From Hymenobacter fodinae (lineage in GTDB: Bacteria; Bacteroidota; Bacteroidia; Cytophagales; Hymenobacteraceae), in assembly GCF_004745825.1 (NCBI RefSeq), contig NZ_SRLA01000003.1, forward strand, positions 682,001-746,000: DNA of 64,000 nucleotides. The letters are read 5' to 3'. The notes under the pieces were generated by a model. That model was not told the origin of the DNA and searched no databases. It saw only the letters and a program-made list of their open reading frames with translations. Positions 34,617 through 42,705 of this stretch are shown piece after piece. The translations under genes and the position numbers were made by a program. Each line of letters opens with the position of its first letter. Position 1 is the first letter of the stretch.

Positions 34617-35666
34617 ATGCAACAACTTTGGCAGCAGCTGTTCGCCCCCATTCTGGATAGTGTGCGCTACGCCACGCTAGCCAGCTACACCTGGGCCGAG
34701 CCGCGCTTGTTGTTGCTGCTGCCACTGGTGCCGCTGTTGTTTGTAGCGCGCTGGGTGCTGGCCCACCGGCGTCGCTCGCGGCTGGGGGTAGCCTTTGTGC
34801 GGGGGCAGGTTCCGCGCGACTGGAGCACGCTGCTGCGCTTTCTGCCCGATGTATTGCTGGCGCTCAGCATTGGGTTTGCTATTGTGGCCCTGGCCCGCCC
34901 CCAGCGCACCGACGAGCGCGTGGTGCAAAACGGCGAAGGCATTGATATTCTGCTGCTACTTGACGTTTCGGCCTCCATGGAACTGCAAGACCTGCGGCCC
35001 AACCGCCTGGAGGCTGCCAAGCGCGTAGCCCGCGACTTTATTGCCGGGCGCCAGGGCGACCGGATAGGCCTAGTGGTGTTTGCCGGTGATGCCTATTCGC
35101 TGGCTCCCCTCACTACCGACTATGAACTGCTACTGGACGACCTGCAGGATATCCGGCTGGGCATGATTGCCAATGATGGCACCGCCATTGGTACGGCGCT
35201 GGGCGTAGCTACCAACCGCTTGCGCAATTCCCGCTCCCGCTCCAAGGTATGCATCCTGATTTCGGATGGAGAAAACACGGCCGGCAGCCTCGACCCGCTG
35301 ACGGCCGCCCAACTGGCCCACGTCTACGGACTCAAAATCTACACCATAGGCCTAGGCCAGGATGGCATAGTGCCTTACGGCAAAGATGAAACTGGGCGCC
35401 CCCGTTACGTAGAAACCCGCCTCGACGAAACCACCATGCGCCAGATTGCTCAGGCCGGCGAGGGACAGTTCTTCCGAGCCACCGACAATGCCGGCCTCAC
35501 CCAGGTTTTTCGGCGCATCAACCGCTACGAGAAATCGGAAATCAAGCAGACCCGCTACCGCAACACCAAAGACTATTACCGCATTTATCTGTTCTGGTCT
35601 CTGGGGCTGTGGTTGATTTGGCTGGGTCTCAAAAACACCTTTCTCACCAATGCTCTGGAAGATTAA
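34617..35666 (+). CDS. VWA-domain membrane protein (BatA-like)
   Basis: The 349-residue protein has two N-terminal membrane helices (about 30-48 and 76-94), a von Willebrand A domain with MIDAS motif LLLDVSASM (Asp116, Ser118, Ser120), TLTTDY-type loop APLTTDYELLLDDL and ISDGENTAGS, and a third helix near 325-345. This is the BatA/aerotolerance type. It should face the periplasm and bind a divalent cation. The gene ends 11 nt before yggS, so the two may be cotranscribed. Confidence 0.9.
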   Translation: MQQLWQQLFAPILDSVRYATLASYTWAEPRLLLLLPLVPLLFVARWVLAHRRRSRLGVAFVRGQVPRDWSTLLRFLPDVLLALSIGFAIVALARPQRTDERVVQNGEGIDILLLLDVSASMELQDLRPNRLEAAKRVARDFIAGRQGDRIGLVVFAGDAYSLAPLTTDYELLLDDLQDIRLGMIANDGTAIGTALGVATNRLRNSRSRSKVCILISDGENTAGSLDPLTAAQLAHVYGLKIYTIGLGQDGIVPYGKDETGRPRYVETRLDETTMRQIAQAGEGQFFRATDNAGLTQVFRRINRYEKSEIKQTRYRNTKDYYRIYLFWSLGLWLIWLGLKNTFLTNALED

Positions 35667-35677
35667 TTCTGCACTAC

Positions 35678-36343
35678 ATGTCCATAGCCGATAATATTCA
35701 CCGAATTCAGCAGGAGCTTACGGGCACTTCCGCCAAGCTGGTAGCAGTAACTAAAACTCACCCCGTGGCTCTGCTGCAAGAGGCCTACGATGCCGGCAGC
35801 CGCATTTTTGGCGAGAACCGGGTGCAGGAAATGGCCGCCAAGCAGCCAGAGTTGCCCGCCGATGTGGAGTGGCACCTCATTGGGCACCTGCAAACCAATA
35901 AGGTGAAGTATATCGCGCCCTTCGTGCACACCATCCAAAGCCTCGACAGCCTGAAGCTGCTGCAAGAGGTGGAGAAACAGGCGGCCCGCCACCAGCGCGA
36001 AATTCGGGGGCTGCTGCAGTTTCACATTGCCAAGGAAGAAACCAAAACCGGTCTGTCTCTGGCCGAAGCCGAGGAAATATTGCAGTCGGCGGAATTTCGG
36101 GCCATGCGCCACGTCCGGCTGGCTGGCGTGATGGGCATTGCCACTAATACGTCCGATGAACACCAACTCCGCCGCGAGTTCCGGGAGCTGCGCGGCTACT
36201 TCGACAAGCTTAAGGCACTGTACTTCGCTGAGGATGAGAACTTCCGGGAGGTATCTATGGGCATGAGTTCAGACTACCGGTTGGCTCTGCAAGAAGGCAG
36301 CACGCTCATTCGGGTGGGCAGCGCTATTTTTGGCGCCCGGTAG
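35678..36343 (+). CDS. YggS/PLPBP pyridoxal phosphate homeostasis protein
   Basis: The 221-residue protein is a single-domain alanine-racemase-like barrel that binds PLP and buffers its level. Visible: KLVAVTKTHP (PLP lysine), FGENRVQE, WHLIGHLQTNKVKYI, LLQFHIAKEETKTG, GVMGIATNT and SMGMSSDYRLALQEGSTLIRVG (given as SMGMSSDYRLA and GSTLIRVGSAIFG). An upstream in-frame ATG at 35609 lies within the VWA gene and is not used. Confidence 0.93.
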   Translation: MSIADNIHRIQQELTGTSAKLVAVTKTHPVALLQEAYDAGSRIFGENRVQEMAAKQPELPADVEWHLIGHLQTNKVKYIAPFVHTIQSLDSLKLLQEVEKQAARHQREIRGLLQFHIAKEETKTGLSLAEAEEILQSAEFRAMRHVRLAGVMGIATNTSDEHQLRREFRELRGYFDKLKALYFAEDENFREVSMGMSSDYRLALQEGSTLIRVGSAIFGAR

Positions 36344-36416
36344 CTGCACTCTTTCGCTGCTGCCGCTTGAGTGGCCTAGGCCACTTCTTTCTCTCCACTT
36401 CCTTTTACTTCTTCCC

Positions 36417-36794
36417 ATGACGGCTCGCATCATTCTTCAATTGGCAGCTCTGCTGGGTGCTTTGGGCGTAGGTATTGGCGCTTTCGGGGCGCATGGCCTA
36501 CGCAGCATGCTCGAAGCCTCCAACCGCTTCGACACCTTCGAAACAGCCGTGCGCTACCAGTTTTATCATGCGTTGGCGCTGTTGGCCGTGGGCATTTTAT
36601 ACCATGTGCGGCCTGAGCTGCGCGGCCTGGGCACCACGGCTTGGCTGTGGCTGGGCGGCACCATCGTATTTAGCGGCTCGCTGTACGTACTCTGTCTGAC
36701 GGGTATTACCAAGCTCGGGGCCATTACGCCCATCGGCGGCCTCCTGTTTATTGCCGGCTGGATTACCCTGCTCCTGGCCGCCCGCCAGCTCTAG
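36417..36794 (+). CDS. DUF423 (YgdD-family) membrane protein
   Basis: The 125-residue protein has four membrane helices and the DUF423 hallmarks LGALGVGIGAFGAHGL, TFETAVRYQFYHALALL and FSGSLYVLCLTG, followed by GAITPIGGLLFIAGW. The family is widespread with no known activity. The upstream ATG at 36330 lies at the yggS stop and adds residues without similarity; 36417 starts the conserved part. It converges with the AraC gene at 6 nt distance. Confidence 0.88.
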   Translation: MTARIILQLAALLGALGVGIGAFGAHGLRSMLEASNRFDTFETAVRYQFYHALALLAVGILYHVRPELRGLGTTAWLWLGGTIVFSGSLYVLCLTGITKLGAITPIGGLLFIAGWITLLLAARQL

Positions 36795-36800
36795 GCCACC

Positions 36801-37715
36801 CTACTGCACCGAAAAGCGGAAGGCAGCCGGCGTGAGACCCGTTTTACTCTTGAATAGCCGGGTGAAATACTGCGGGTACTCGAAGCCCAGCTGAAATGCA
36901 GTTTCGTTGATGGTCAGTGAGGTACCCAGCAGCAACTGTTTGGCTTTGTTAATCAGGGCTTGGTGGATGTGCTGCTGGGTGTTTTGGCCCGTTAGCGCAC
37001 GTAGCATGTCGCTGAGGTAGGCCGGCGACACGTGCAAGGCATCGGCGAAGTACTGCACAGTGGGCAAGGGATGCTCACCTTCCAGGGTGAAATACGCGGT
37101 TAGCTGCTCCTCGAAGCGAGTAAGCAGGTCGTGCTCGGCGGGGCGGCGCGTCAGGAACTGGCGGTGGTAGAAGCGGTTGGCATAACTCAGCAGCACATCC
37201 AGCTGCGACACCAGCACATCTTGGCTGAACGCATCAATCGGCTGCTCGCACTCCCGCCGGATGTTAGCTACCAGTCCGTCCAGCATTTCTTCCTCACGCG
37301 CGGCCAAGTGCAGGGCTTCGTGCACTTGGTAGGAGAAGAACCCGTAGGTGGTAATCTTCTTGCCCAGCGGGTACTTGTGCAGCAGATCGGGGTGAAAAAC
37401 TACCATCCACCCCGATAGTTCCGAGATGTCAACGGAGGTGTTACTCTCGCACAGCTGCCCCGGCGCGTAAAAAGCCAGTACTCCGGCATTGAAATCGTAG
37501 GCGCGCCGCCCGTATTGGATTAGCCCCTTGAGGTTTTTCTTGAGGGTAATGATGTAGAGCTGCCGCAGGGCCGGCATGGTTTGCGGAATTAGGTGGCGGG
37601 TCTGCTCCAGATCAATTACGGCCAGCAACGGATGCACCGGGCTGGGGAAGCCGAAATGCTGCGTGAAGTCTGATACGGATTCTAGCAAGCGGAATTCCTT
37701 GGCGGGCTGTTTCAT
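36801..37715 (-). CDS. AraC-family transcriptional regulator
   Basis: The 304-residue protein has an N-terminal cupin-like sensing domain and a C-terminal double helix-turn-helix (about 205-300): VQYFADALHVSPAYLSDMLRALTGQ and INETAFQLGFEYPQYFTRLFKSKTGLTPAAFR (shown in parts VQYFADALHVSPAYL and GFEYPQYFTRLFKSKTGL). It lies 4 nt after a hydrolase gene in the same direction. Two upstream aldo/keto reductase genes share a duplicated site with half-sites 21 bp apart, the spacing expected for AraC dimers, so it is the probable regulator of both. Confidence 0.92.
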   Translation of the reverse strand: MKQPAKEFRLLESVSDFTQHFGFPSPVHPLLAVIDLEQTRHLIPQTMPALRQLYIITLKKNLKGLIQYGRRAYDFNAGVLAFYAPGQLCESNTSVDISELSGWMVVFHPDLLHKYPLGKKITTYGFFSYQVHEALHLAAREEEMLDGLVANIRRECEQPIDAFSQDVLVSQLDVLLSYANRFYHRQFLTRRPAEHDLLTRFEEQLTAYFTLEGEHPLPTVQYFADALHVSPAYLSDMLRALTGQNTQQHIHQALINKAKQLLLGTSLTINETAFQLGFEYPQYFTRLFKSKTGLTPAAFRFSVQ

Positions 37716-37719
37716 AAGA

Positions 37720-38622
37720 TTAGGAAGACGTATTCAGAAGAGTCCGCGACAAGAATGCCTCAATCGCAGGGTATAGCTCGTCGTGGAAATGCAGCCGGTT
37801 AAAGCCCGCTGGGTCTTGGGAAGGAGGAAACGCTGGACTCACACGCGCCGGCGGAAATGGACTCAGGAAGGAGAAATGGCCGGCTTTATCAATTACCCGA
37901 AGCGTTACCTGCCGGGCATTGGGCACGCCCGCCAGTATCTGTTCAACCTGCGCGGCGGGGGTATGCTCATCCTGCTCACCAACCAGCACTAGTAGTGGCA
38001 CCTGCACGTGCTGCAAACTGCCTTCTGACCCAAACCACGGTATGGCGGGCGCCAACAGCACCACGGCTTTCACTCGCGCATCAGCCGGCGGCGTGGGGAT
38101 ACGGAGCGGTGGTCCGTCGGCCGTTTCAGGAAGGCGTCCAACGGGCTCCCCGCCCACCAACGCTAGCGCCGCGTACCCACCGAGTGAATGCCCAATCAGG
38201 GCAACCGTATCGGGCTGAAGCGCTGCCGCTAAACTTTGATGGTTAAATAATTGATTAATAGCCAGCAGTAGATGCCGGGGGCGGGCCACCAGATTTTGCG
38301 GAGTATTGGCCCAGCTGTTGTCGTCGCGGTTGTTGTGGGCGTGCTCCACTAGGCCTACTACGTACCCGTGCCGCGCCAAGTAGTGCGCCAGGTTGCGATG
38401 CACCAGCCCCGAGCTGCCTGTGCCGTGCGAAATAAGTACCAGCGGAAAAGTGCCCGGCGACACCGGGGCCTCGGGTGCCACGTATAACTCATAGGGGCCA
38501 ATTGGCACCCGCTCGGCGGGAGTAAGTGTAGGATAGAGCACCCTTACTGGAAAAGCTAGTGCTAGTTGCGCATCTTCCACTGATACCGCGCAATACCCTA
38601 CTGAGTCCGTCATGTGCTGCAA
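37720..38622 (-). CDS. Alpha/beta-hydrolase (PAF-acetylhydrolase/dienelactone-like)
   Basis: The 300-residue protein has the oxyanion segment LVLISHGTGSSG, the nucleophile elbow GHSLGGY, an acid in VGEQDEHTP and a His in DKAGHFSF. The pattern fits the platelet-activating-factor acetylhydrolase/predicted dienelactone hydrolase group. No signal peptide is visible. The gene precedes araC by 4 nt and follows an aldo/keto reductase by 49 nt, so the three may share one mRNA. The substrate is unknown. Confidence 0.87.
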   Translation of the reverse strand: MQHMTDSVGYCAVSVEDAQLALAFPVRVLYPTLTPAERVPIGPYELYVAPEAPVSPGTFPLVLISHGTGSSGLVHRNLAHYLARHGYVVGLVEHAHNNRDDNSWANTPQNLVARPRHLLLAINQLFNHQSLAAALQPDTVALIGHSLGGYAALALVGGEPVGRLPETADGPPLRIPTPPADARVKAVVLLAPAIPWFGSEGSLQHVQVPLLVLVGEQDEHTPAAQVEQILAGVPNARQVTLRVIDKAGHFSFLSPFPPARVSPAFPPSQDPAGFNRLHFHDELYPAIEAFLSRTLLNTSS

Positions 38623-38671
38623 GAGTTAAGTACGGCTAAGTACGTCATTGCGCGGTAAACATAGCTTATGG

Positions 38672-39667
38672 CTACAGGCCAGCGGGGTAGGCCTCTCCCA
38701 CCGAGCTGCCTACCGGCATGATGGCTTCTAGCTCTGTCAGCTCCTGCTGGCTAAGCGTGATGCTGGCAGCCGCCACGTTCTGCTCCAAATACTTGCGCCG
38801 CTTGGTACCCGGAATGGCAACCACGTCTTGCGCCAGTACCCAGGCCAGGGCTAGCTGAGCCGCCGTTACGCCTTTGCCTTCCGCCAGGGTTTTAAGCTTT
38901 TCTACCAACTCCAGATTCTTGTAGAAGTTTTCGCCCTGATACCGCGGAAAGAAGCGGCGCGAATCGGAAGCCTCAAAGTCGTCGGGCGACTTAATATCCC
39001 CCGACAAGAAGCCCCGGCCCAGCGGCGAGTAGGCCACAAAGCCAATGCCCAGGTCTCGGGCTGCCTGCAGCGTGCCTTTTTCTTCTACGCCGCGGTCAAA
39101 CAAAGAGTACTCCGTTTGCAGGGCGGTAAGTGGGTGCACGGCGTGGGCCCGGCGCAAAATATCGACCGGGGTTTCCGAAACGCCCAGGTAGCGGACTTTG
39201 CCCTCGGCTACAAACCGGCTCATCTCCCCAATGGTGTCTTCAATGGGCACGTTGGGATCGTGGCGGTGCAGGTAGTAGAGGTCGATGTAGTCGGTCTTGA
39301 GGTTACGCAAGGAGCGCTCAATGCACTTACGGGCGTAGGCTGGGTGGCCATTCAGCTGACCAGTCCAGTTCTCGTTGTCGTCTACTTCAAAGCCAAATTT
39401 AGTGGCCAGTATTACTTCCTGGCGGCGGCCAGCTATGGCCCGACCTATTAGGCGCTCATTGAGCATTGGGCCGTACAGGTCGGCCGTATCCAGCAGGTTC
39501 ACGCCTAGCTCCAGCGCCTGGTGCAGAGTGGCTAAGCTCTCGGTTTCATCGGCCTCGCCGTACACGCTCATGCCATTTACACCGGCCGTCATGCCCATGC
39601 ACCCCAATCCTTCCACGGGTACTTCCAACCCCTGACTTCCCAGGGCTACTCTGTTGATGGTGCTCAT
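38672..39667 (-). CDS. Aldo/keto reductase (1)
   Basis: The 331-residue NADPH-dependent reductase has the AKR barrel with the tetrad Asp of LLDTADLYG, Tyr (ADLYG), Lys of ILATKFGF and His of YYLHRHDP, and the cofactor region AIPGTKRRKYLEQN. It is closest to the AKR11/AKR13-type oxidoreductases (YakC-like). Its promoter region holds a GACCTTTG box and a 41-nt site shared with the second reductase gene. Substrate is probably a reactive or sugar-derived aldehyde, but this is not shown. Confidence 0.92.
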   Translation of the reverse strand: MSTINRVALGSQGLEVPVEGLGCMGMTAGVNGMSVYGEADETESLATLHQALELGVNLLDTADLYGPMLNERLIGRAIAGRRQEVILATKFGFEVDDNENWTGQLNGHPAYARKCIERSLRNLKTDYIDLYYLHRHDPNVPIEDTIGEMSRFVAEGKVRYLGVSETPVDILRRAHAVHPLTALQTEYSLFDRGVEEKGTLQAARDLGIGFVAYSPLGRGFLSGDIKSPDDFEASDSRRFFPRYQGENFYKNLELVEKLKTLAEGKGVTAAQLALAWVLAQDVVAIPGTKRRKYLEQNVAAASITLSQQELTELEAIMPVGSSVGEAYPAGL

Positions 39668-39712
39668 ATTGTTTGTTGGTGGTTACGTTAACTGTTTGCG
39701 TACTTGACCTGA

Positions 39713-39720
39713 CAAAGGTC
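39713..39720 (-). promoter_or_regulatory. -7-like box before aldo/keto reductase 1
   Basis: The minus strand reads GACCTTTG, one change from TAnnTTTG in the two-base head. The same octamer lies before the second reductase gene, each 22 nt from the shared upstream site. Confidence 0.45.
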
Positions 39721-39742
39721 TGGCCCCACCCCCGCCCCCGAG

Positions 39743-39783
39743 TTATACAAACTGCGGCTTCTGCAATACAAAACGTAGACTGC
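39743..39783 (-). promoter_or_regulatory. Candidate AraC-type operator, copy 1
   Basis: Read on the minus strand this 41-nt site has two TTTGTAT half-sites 21 bp apart. It is 32 of 41 identical to the site at 40938-40978, most differences being transitions, and begins 22 nt upstream of the -7-like box. Confidence 0.6.
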
Positions 39784-39804
39784 GGCGCGGTACTAGGCCA
39801 GTGG

Positions 39805-40854
39805 TTACCGCCACACCGCTACGGTATTGCCCCCGAATATTCCGCGGTTAATGGCGGGGGTGAAGATGTTGTAGGGAAACGTTGCGCCGGGGGCGCTGGC
39901 GTTCTGCAGCGTAGTCAGTTGCTCAGGGTTTAGGCGCACCTCCAGAGCAGCCAGGTGGTCGTGCAGCTGCTCTACTCGGCTGGCTCCTACAATGGGCGAA
40001 GTAATGCCCGGCTGGGCCAGCACCCACGCCAGCGCCACTTGGGCCAACGGACGCTCCGCCTGCTCTGCTACTGTGCGCAGCACCTCCAGCACGCGCCAGT
40101 TCCGCTCGGTAAATAGCGTGTCGCCGAAGGGGTTGGGGCCGCTAAGCCGACCTTCGCCGGTGGCTCCGTGCTTCGTGCGCTCGTACTTTCCAGCTAAAAA
40201 GCCAGCCGCCAATGGGCTCCAGGGCGTGATGCTTAGGCCACTGCTTAGTGCGGCAGGCACGTGCTCCTGCTCTATGTTGCGCTCCACCAGGGAGTAGGCC
40301 AGTTGCATAGCTATGGGGCCGGGCACAGCATGGGCTGCGGCGAGGGTTGCAGCCTTGGCGGTGTACCAGGCGGGCATATCGGAGAAGCCGAAGTAACGAA
40401 TTTTGCCAGCACGCACTAGGTCGCCGAGGGTTTGCAGCACTTCCTCCACGGGCGTAACCATATCCCACACGTGCAGCCAGTACAGATCTACATAATCGGT
40501 TTGGAGGCGGCGCAGGGAGCCTTCTAGGGCCCGATAGATGTTTTTGCGGCCGTTGCCGCCCGCGTTGGGGTTTCCAGGCTGGGCATTAAACCCAAACTTG
40601 GTGGCCAGCACTACGTGGTCGCGTAGGTGCCGCTTGGCAATATATTCGCCCACTAGCTCCTCGCTTCGGCCACCGGCGTACACGTCGGCCGTGTCCAGGA
40701 AGTTGCCGCCTGCATCAACGTAAACGTCAAATAGCTGCTGCGACACGGCATCGGCAGAGCCCCAGCGTGGGGTACCAAAGGTCATGGTGCCCAGCGCAAG
40801 TGGGCTGACGATGAGGCCAGACTGGCCTAGGGTCCGATAAGAAGTGAGGTTCAT
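39805..40854 (-). CDS. Aldo/keto reductase (2)
   Basis: The 349-residue protein is an AKR with tetrad residues in FLDTADVYAGG, VVLATKFGF and LYWLHVWD (His). C-terminal SPIVGASRVEQLHDHL binds the cofactor phosphate. It differs from the neighbouring reductase in length and loops, so they are not a recent duplication. The start at 40854 begins the conserved RTLGQSGLIVSPLALGTM; the frame is open far upstream, but that segment overlaps the promoter and operator. It is probably coregulated with reductase 1. Confidence 0.92.
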   Translation of the reverse strand: MNLTSYRTLGQSGLIVSPLALGTMTFGTPRWGSADAVSQQLFDVYVDAGGNFLDTADVYAGGRSEELVGEYIAKRHLRDHVVLATKFGFNAQPGNPNAGGNGRKNIYRALEGSLRRLQTDYVDLYWLHVWDMVTPVEEVLQTLGDLVRAGKIRYFGFSDMPAWYTAKAATLAAAHAVPGPIAMQLAYSLVERNIEQEHVPAALSSGLSITPWSPLAAGFLAGKYERTKHGATGEGRLSGPNPFGDTLFTERNWRVLEVLRTVAEQAERPLAQVALAWVLAQPGITSPIVGASRVEQLHDHLAALEVRLNPEQLTTLQNASAPGATFPYNIFTPAINRGIFGGNTVAVWR

Positions 40855-40907
40855 AGAGGGTAAATATTGGAAACCACTTGGTGCTGGTACAGCAACCATC
40901 TGGTTCT

Positions 40908-40915
40908 CAAAGGTC
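40908..40915 (-). promoter_or_regulatory. -7-like box before aldo/keto reductase 2
   Basis: The minus strand reads GACCTTTG, identical to the box at 39713-39720, lying 53 nt before the ATG at 40854. Confidence 0.45.
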
Positions 40916-40937
40916 AGCCCTCTACGGCACTGCTGAG

Positions 40938-40978
40938 CTATACAAATTGCAGCTTCCTCAACACAAAACGCAGGTTGC
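40938..40978 (-). promoter_or_regulatory. Candidate AraC-type operator, copy 2
   Basis: The minus strand has half-sites TTTGTGT and TTTGTAT 21 bp apart, in a 41-nt block aligned to 39743-39783, again exactly 22 nt from the -7-like box. Confidence 0.6.
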
Positions 40979-41043
40979 TCAGCCCGCGGTCCGCTAGAGT
41001 GAGCTGCTAGGCCACTCGCTCGGGCCCTCGCAATGCGGCCAAC

Positions 41044-41082
41044 AAAAAAAGGTGGCCTACCAAGTTGGTAAGCCACCTTTTG
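41044..41082. terminator. Hairpin terminator after the DUF1573 gene
   Basis: AAAAGGTGGCCTACCAA pairs with TTGGTAAGCCACCTTTT with one mismatch; the minus strand continues with a run of seven T. It sits 24 nt beyond the stop of the minus-strand DUF1573 gene. Confidence 0.85.
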
Positions 41083-41105
41083 TGTAAGAAGTAGAAAACG
41101 GCGTC

Positions 41106-41648
41106 TTACGAAGACTTCTTCTTCATCTTGATTTTGTTGTCGCTCACTTTGGCTTTCTGCTTGCCGTCTTTGGCATCCATCTCGGAGGCCGATACCGCCG
41201 CAGGAGCTACCGACGAAGCATCAGCCGAAGCCGAGTCTTTCACGTCGCCTACCAGCGAAACCATGGCGTTGCCACCCACGGAGTTCGACTCAATGGTCAG
41301 GACCTTGTTTTGCATGCCCATTTTACCGGAGCTGTTAAACTTGGCCGATATAGTGCCGGTTTTACCGGGCATCACGGGCTCTTTGGTCCAGTCGGGAGTG
41401 GTGCAGCCGCAGCTCACGCCAATGTTGGAAATTACCAGTGGCTGGGTGCCTACGTTCTTGAACTTGAAGGTGTGGTCAACCACGTCACCCTGCTTGATGG
41501 AGCCGAAGTCGTACTTCATTTCCTCAAACTGAATCTGCGGACCAGCTACTTTGGTCTGGACATTGGCTGGCTTCACGGCAGCCGTCTGTGCCTGCGCGGC
41601 GAAGCCCATCGTGGTGAGCGACAAGGCCAGCAAAAGTACTTTTTTCAT
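41106..41648 (-). CDS. DUF1573 secreted protein
   Basis: The 180-residue product has a signal peptide (MKKVLLLALSLTTMGFAAQAQ), a DUF1573 Ig-like domain (about 37-135; YDFGSIKQGDVVDHTFKFKN, GVSCGCTTPDW, PGKTGTISAKF) and a Lys/Ser-rich tail. DUF1573 is common in Bacteroidota envelopes, with unknown function. A perfect -7 box lies 29 nt upstream and a strong terminator follows, so it is monocistronic. Confidence 0.9.
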   Translation of the reverse strand: MKKVLLLALSLTTMGFAAQAQTAAVKPANVQTKVAGPQIQFEEMKYDFGSIKQGDVVDHTFKFKNVGTQPLVISNIGVSCGCTTPDWTKEPVMPGKTGTISAKFNSSGKMGMQNKVLTIESNSVGGNAMVSLVGDVKDSASADASSVAPAAVSASEMDAKDGKQKAKVSDNKIKMKKKSS

Positions 41649-41677
41649 AGTCGGAGGAGTTGCATGCGTTAAGTAAA

Positions 41678-41685
41678 CAAAAATA
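41678..41685 (-). promoter_or_regulatory. -7 box for the DUF1573 gene
   Basis: The minus strand reads TATTTTTG, an exact TAnnTTTG match ending 29 nt before the ATG. Confidence 0.55.
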
Positions 41686-41845
41686 CGATTTTCGGCTGCC
41701 GAGGCAAGATGAGTGCCATATTTCTACCCGGCCCGTGAAGTTCTTATGAAGGTCTGCTTCCTCGCCTAACAGTTGCTACGGTTAGAAGTTCAGCCACCCT
41801 TTAGGTTTCTTACTTACACAAGCAGCACTTGGGCAGCCAGCAAAA

Positions 41846-41875
41846 AGGGCGGCCAGAATTTCTTCCGGCCGCCCT
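41846..41875 (-). terminator. Hairpin terminator after the 224-residue secreted protein gene
   Basis: GGGCGGCC (41847-41854) pairs with GGCCGCCC (41867-41874), and the minus strand continues with TTTTT. It lies 21 nt past the stop of the gene at 41897-42571. Confidence 0.8.
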
Positions 41876-41896
41876 CTCCTGCGCTTACCCTTCTGA

Positions 41897-42571
41897 CTAT
41901 TTACCGAACTCTTTGGAGTACGGGAACTGCCGTGAGGCTTTGCGCATAATCGTCGTTACAATGGAATTGGTGTCGCTGCCGAGGCCACGCGAGAGGCTCT
42001 TGTCGTACTTCCACAGCAACTCACCCGATTTGCCGTCGTGAATATTGAGCGTGAGCTTGCCGGTATTGGTAGCGCCGCTGGCTCCTACCAGCATGGTCAT
42101 GGCCACGGCCGCGCCTCCCGACATGGGCTGGGAGCTGGCAAACGTACCGGTCATTACCCCATCTACACCTAGCAGCGTAGCTAGTTGCTCCGGGGTGAGA
42201 GCGGCCATAGTAGCTGGCGTGAGATTGTTCTGCTTTAGCAGAGCATTGGTGCGAGCGGGGTCCTGAATATCAACGGTAAGGTCGTTTTCAGCCTTGCGCT
42301 TCAGGAAGTACGAGTGCAACGCGCTCTGCACGTCTAGGCCTTCATTTTCCTCCAGCCGGGCTACGCCTTCAGGGCCACCGCTCTTCGCTACGGCATTGGG
42401 GCGTAGATCGAGCTTCACGGCGAAGGGCAGCACGGCCAGCTTCTTGTGCGAAACAGCAAGCGTCTTAAAGTTCTCGTTCGTATAAATTTCACGGGTTTGT
42501 GCCGTTACAGCCAGCGGAGCTAGCAATGCGGCACAAAGCAGCAGCCGTACGGTAGATACACGGGTGAGCAT
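41897..42571 (-). CDS. Secreted protein of unknown function
   Basis: The 224-residue product begins with a signal peptide (MLTRVSTVRLLLCAALLAPLAVTAQ). The mature part starts KKLAVLPFAVKLD and later has LATLLGVDGVMTGTF and IHDGKSGELLWKYDKSLSRG, a layout like the CsgG/LpoB/GNA1162-type periplasmic proteins, where a strand precedes a helix of about ALHSYFLKRKAE. I cannot assign it firmly. It is followed by its own terminator. Confidence 0.75.
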   Translation of the reverse strand: MLTRVSTVRLLLCAALLAPLAVTAQTREIYTNENFKTLAVSHKKLAVLPFAVKLDLRPNAVAKSGGPEGVARLEENEGLDVQSALHSYFLKRKAENDLTVDIQDPARTNALLKQNNLTPATMAALTPEQLATLLGVDGVMTGTFASSQPMSGGAAVAMTMLVGASGATNTGKLTLNIHDGKSGELLWKYDKSLSRGLGSDTNSIVTTIMRKASRQFPYSKEFGK

Positions 42572-42705
42572 AACAAAAAGGAGGTATAGGGAGTGAAACG
42601 TGAGAATATGGCAGCAAACTACACATTCAGCAATATTCTCGCAACCCTAATCATCCGTTTTACGTAACGACGCCTCCGCTAGGCCTGTGCAGTAAGCTAA
42701 TTGCA

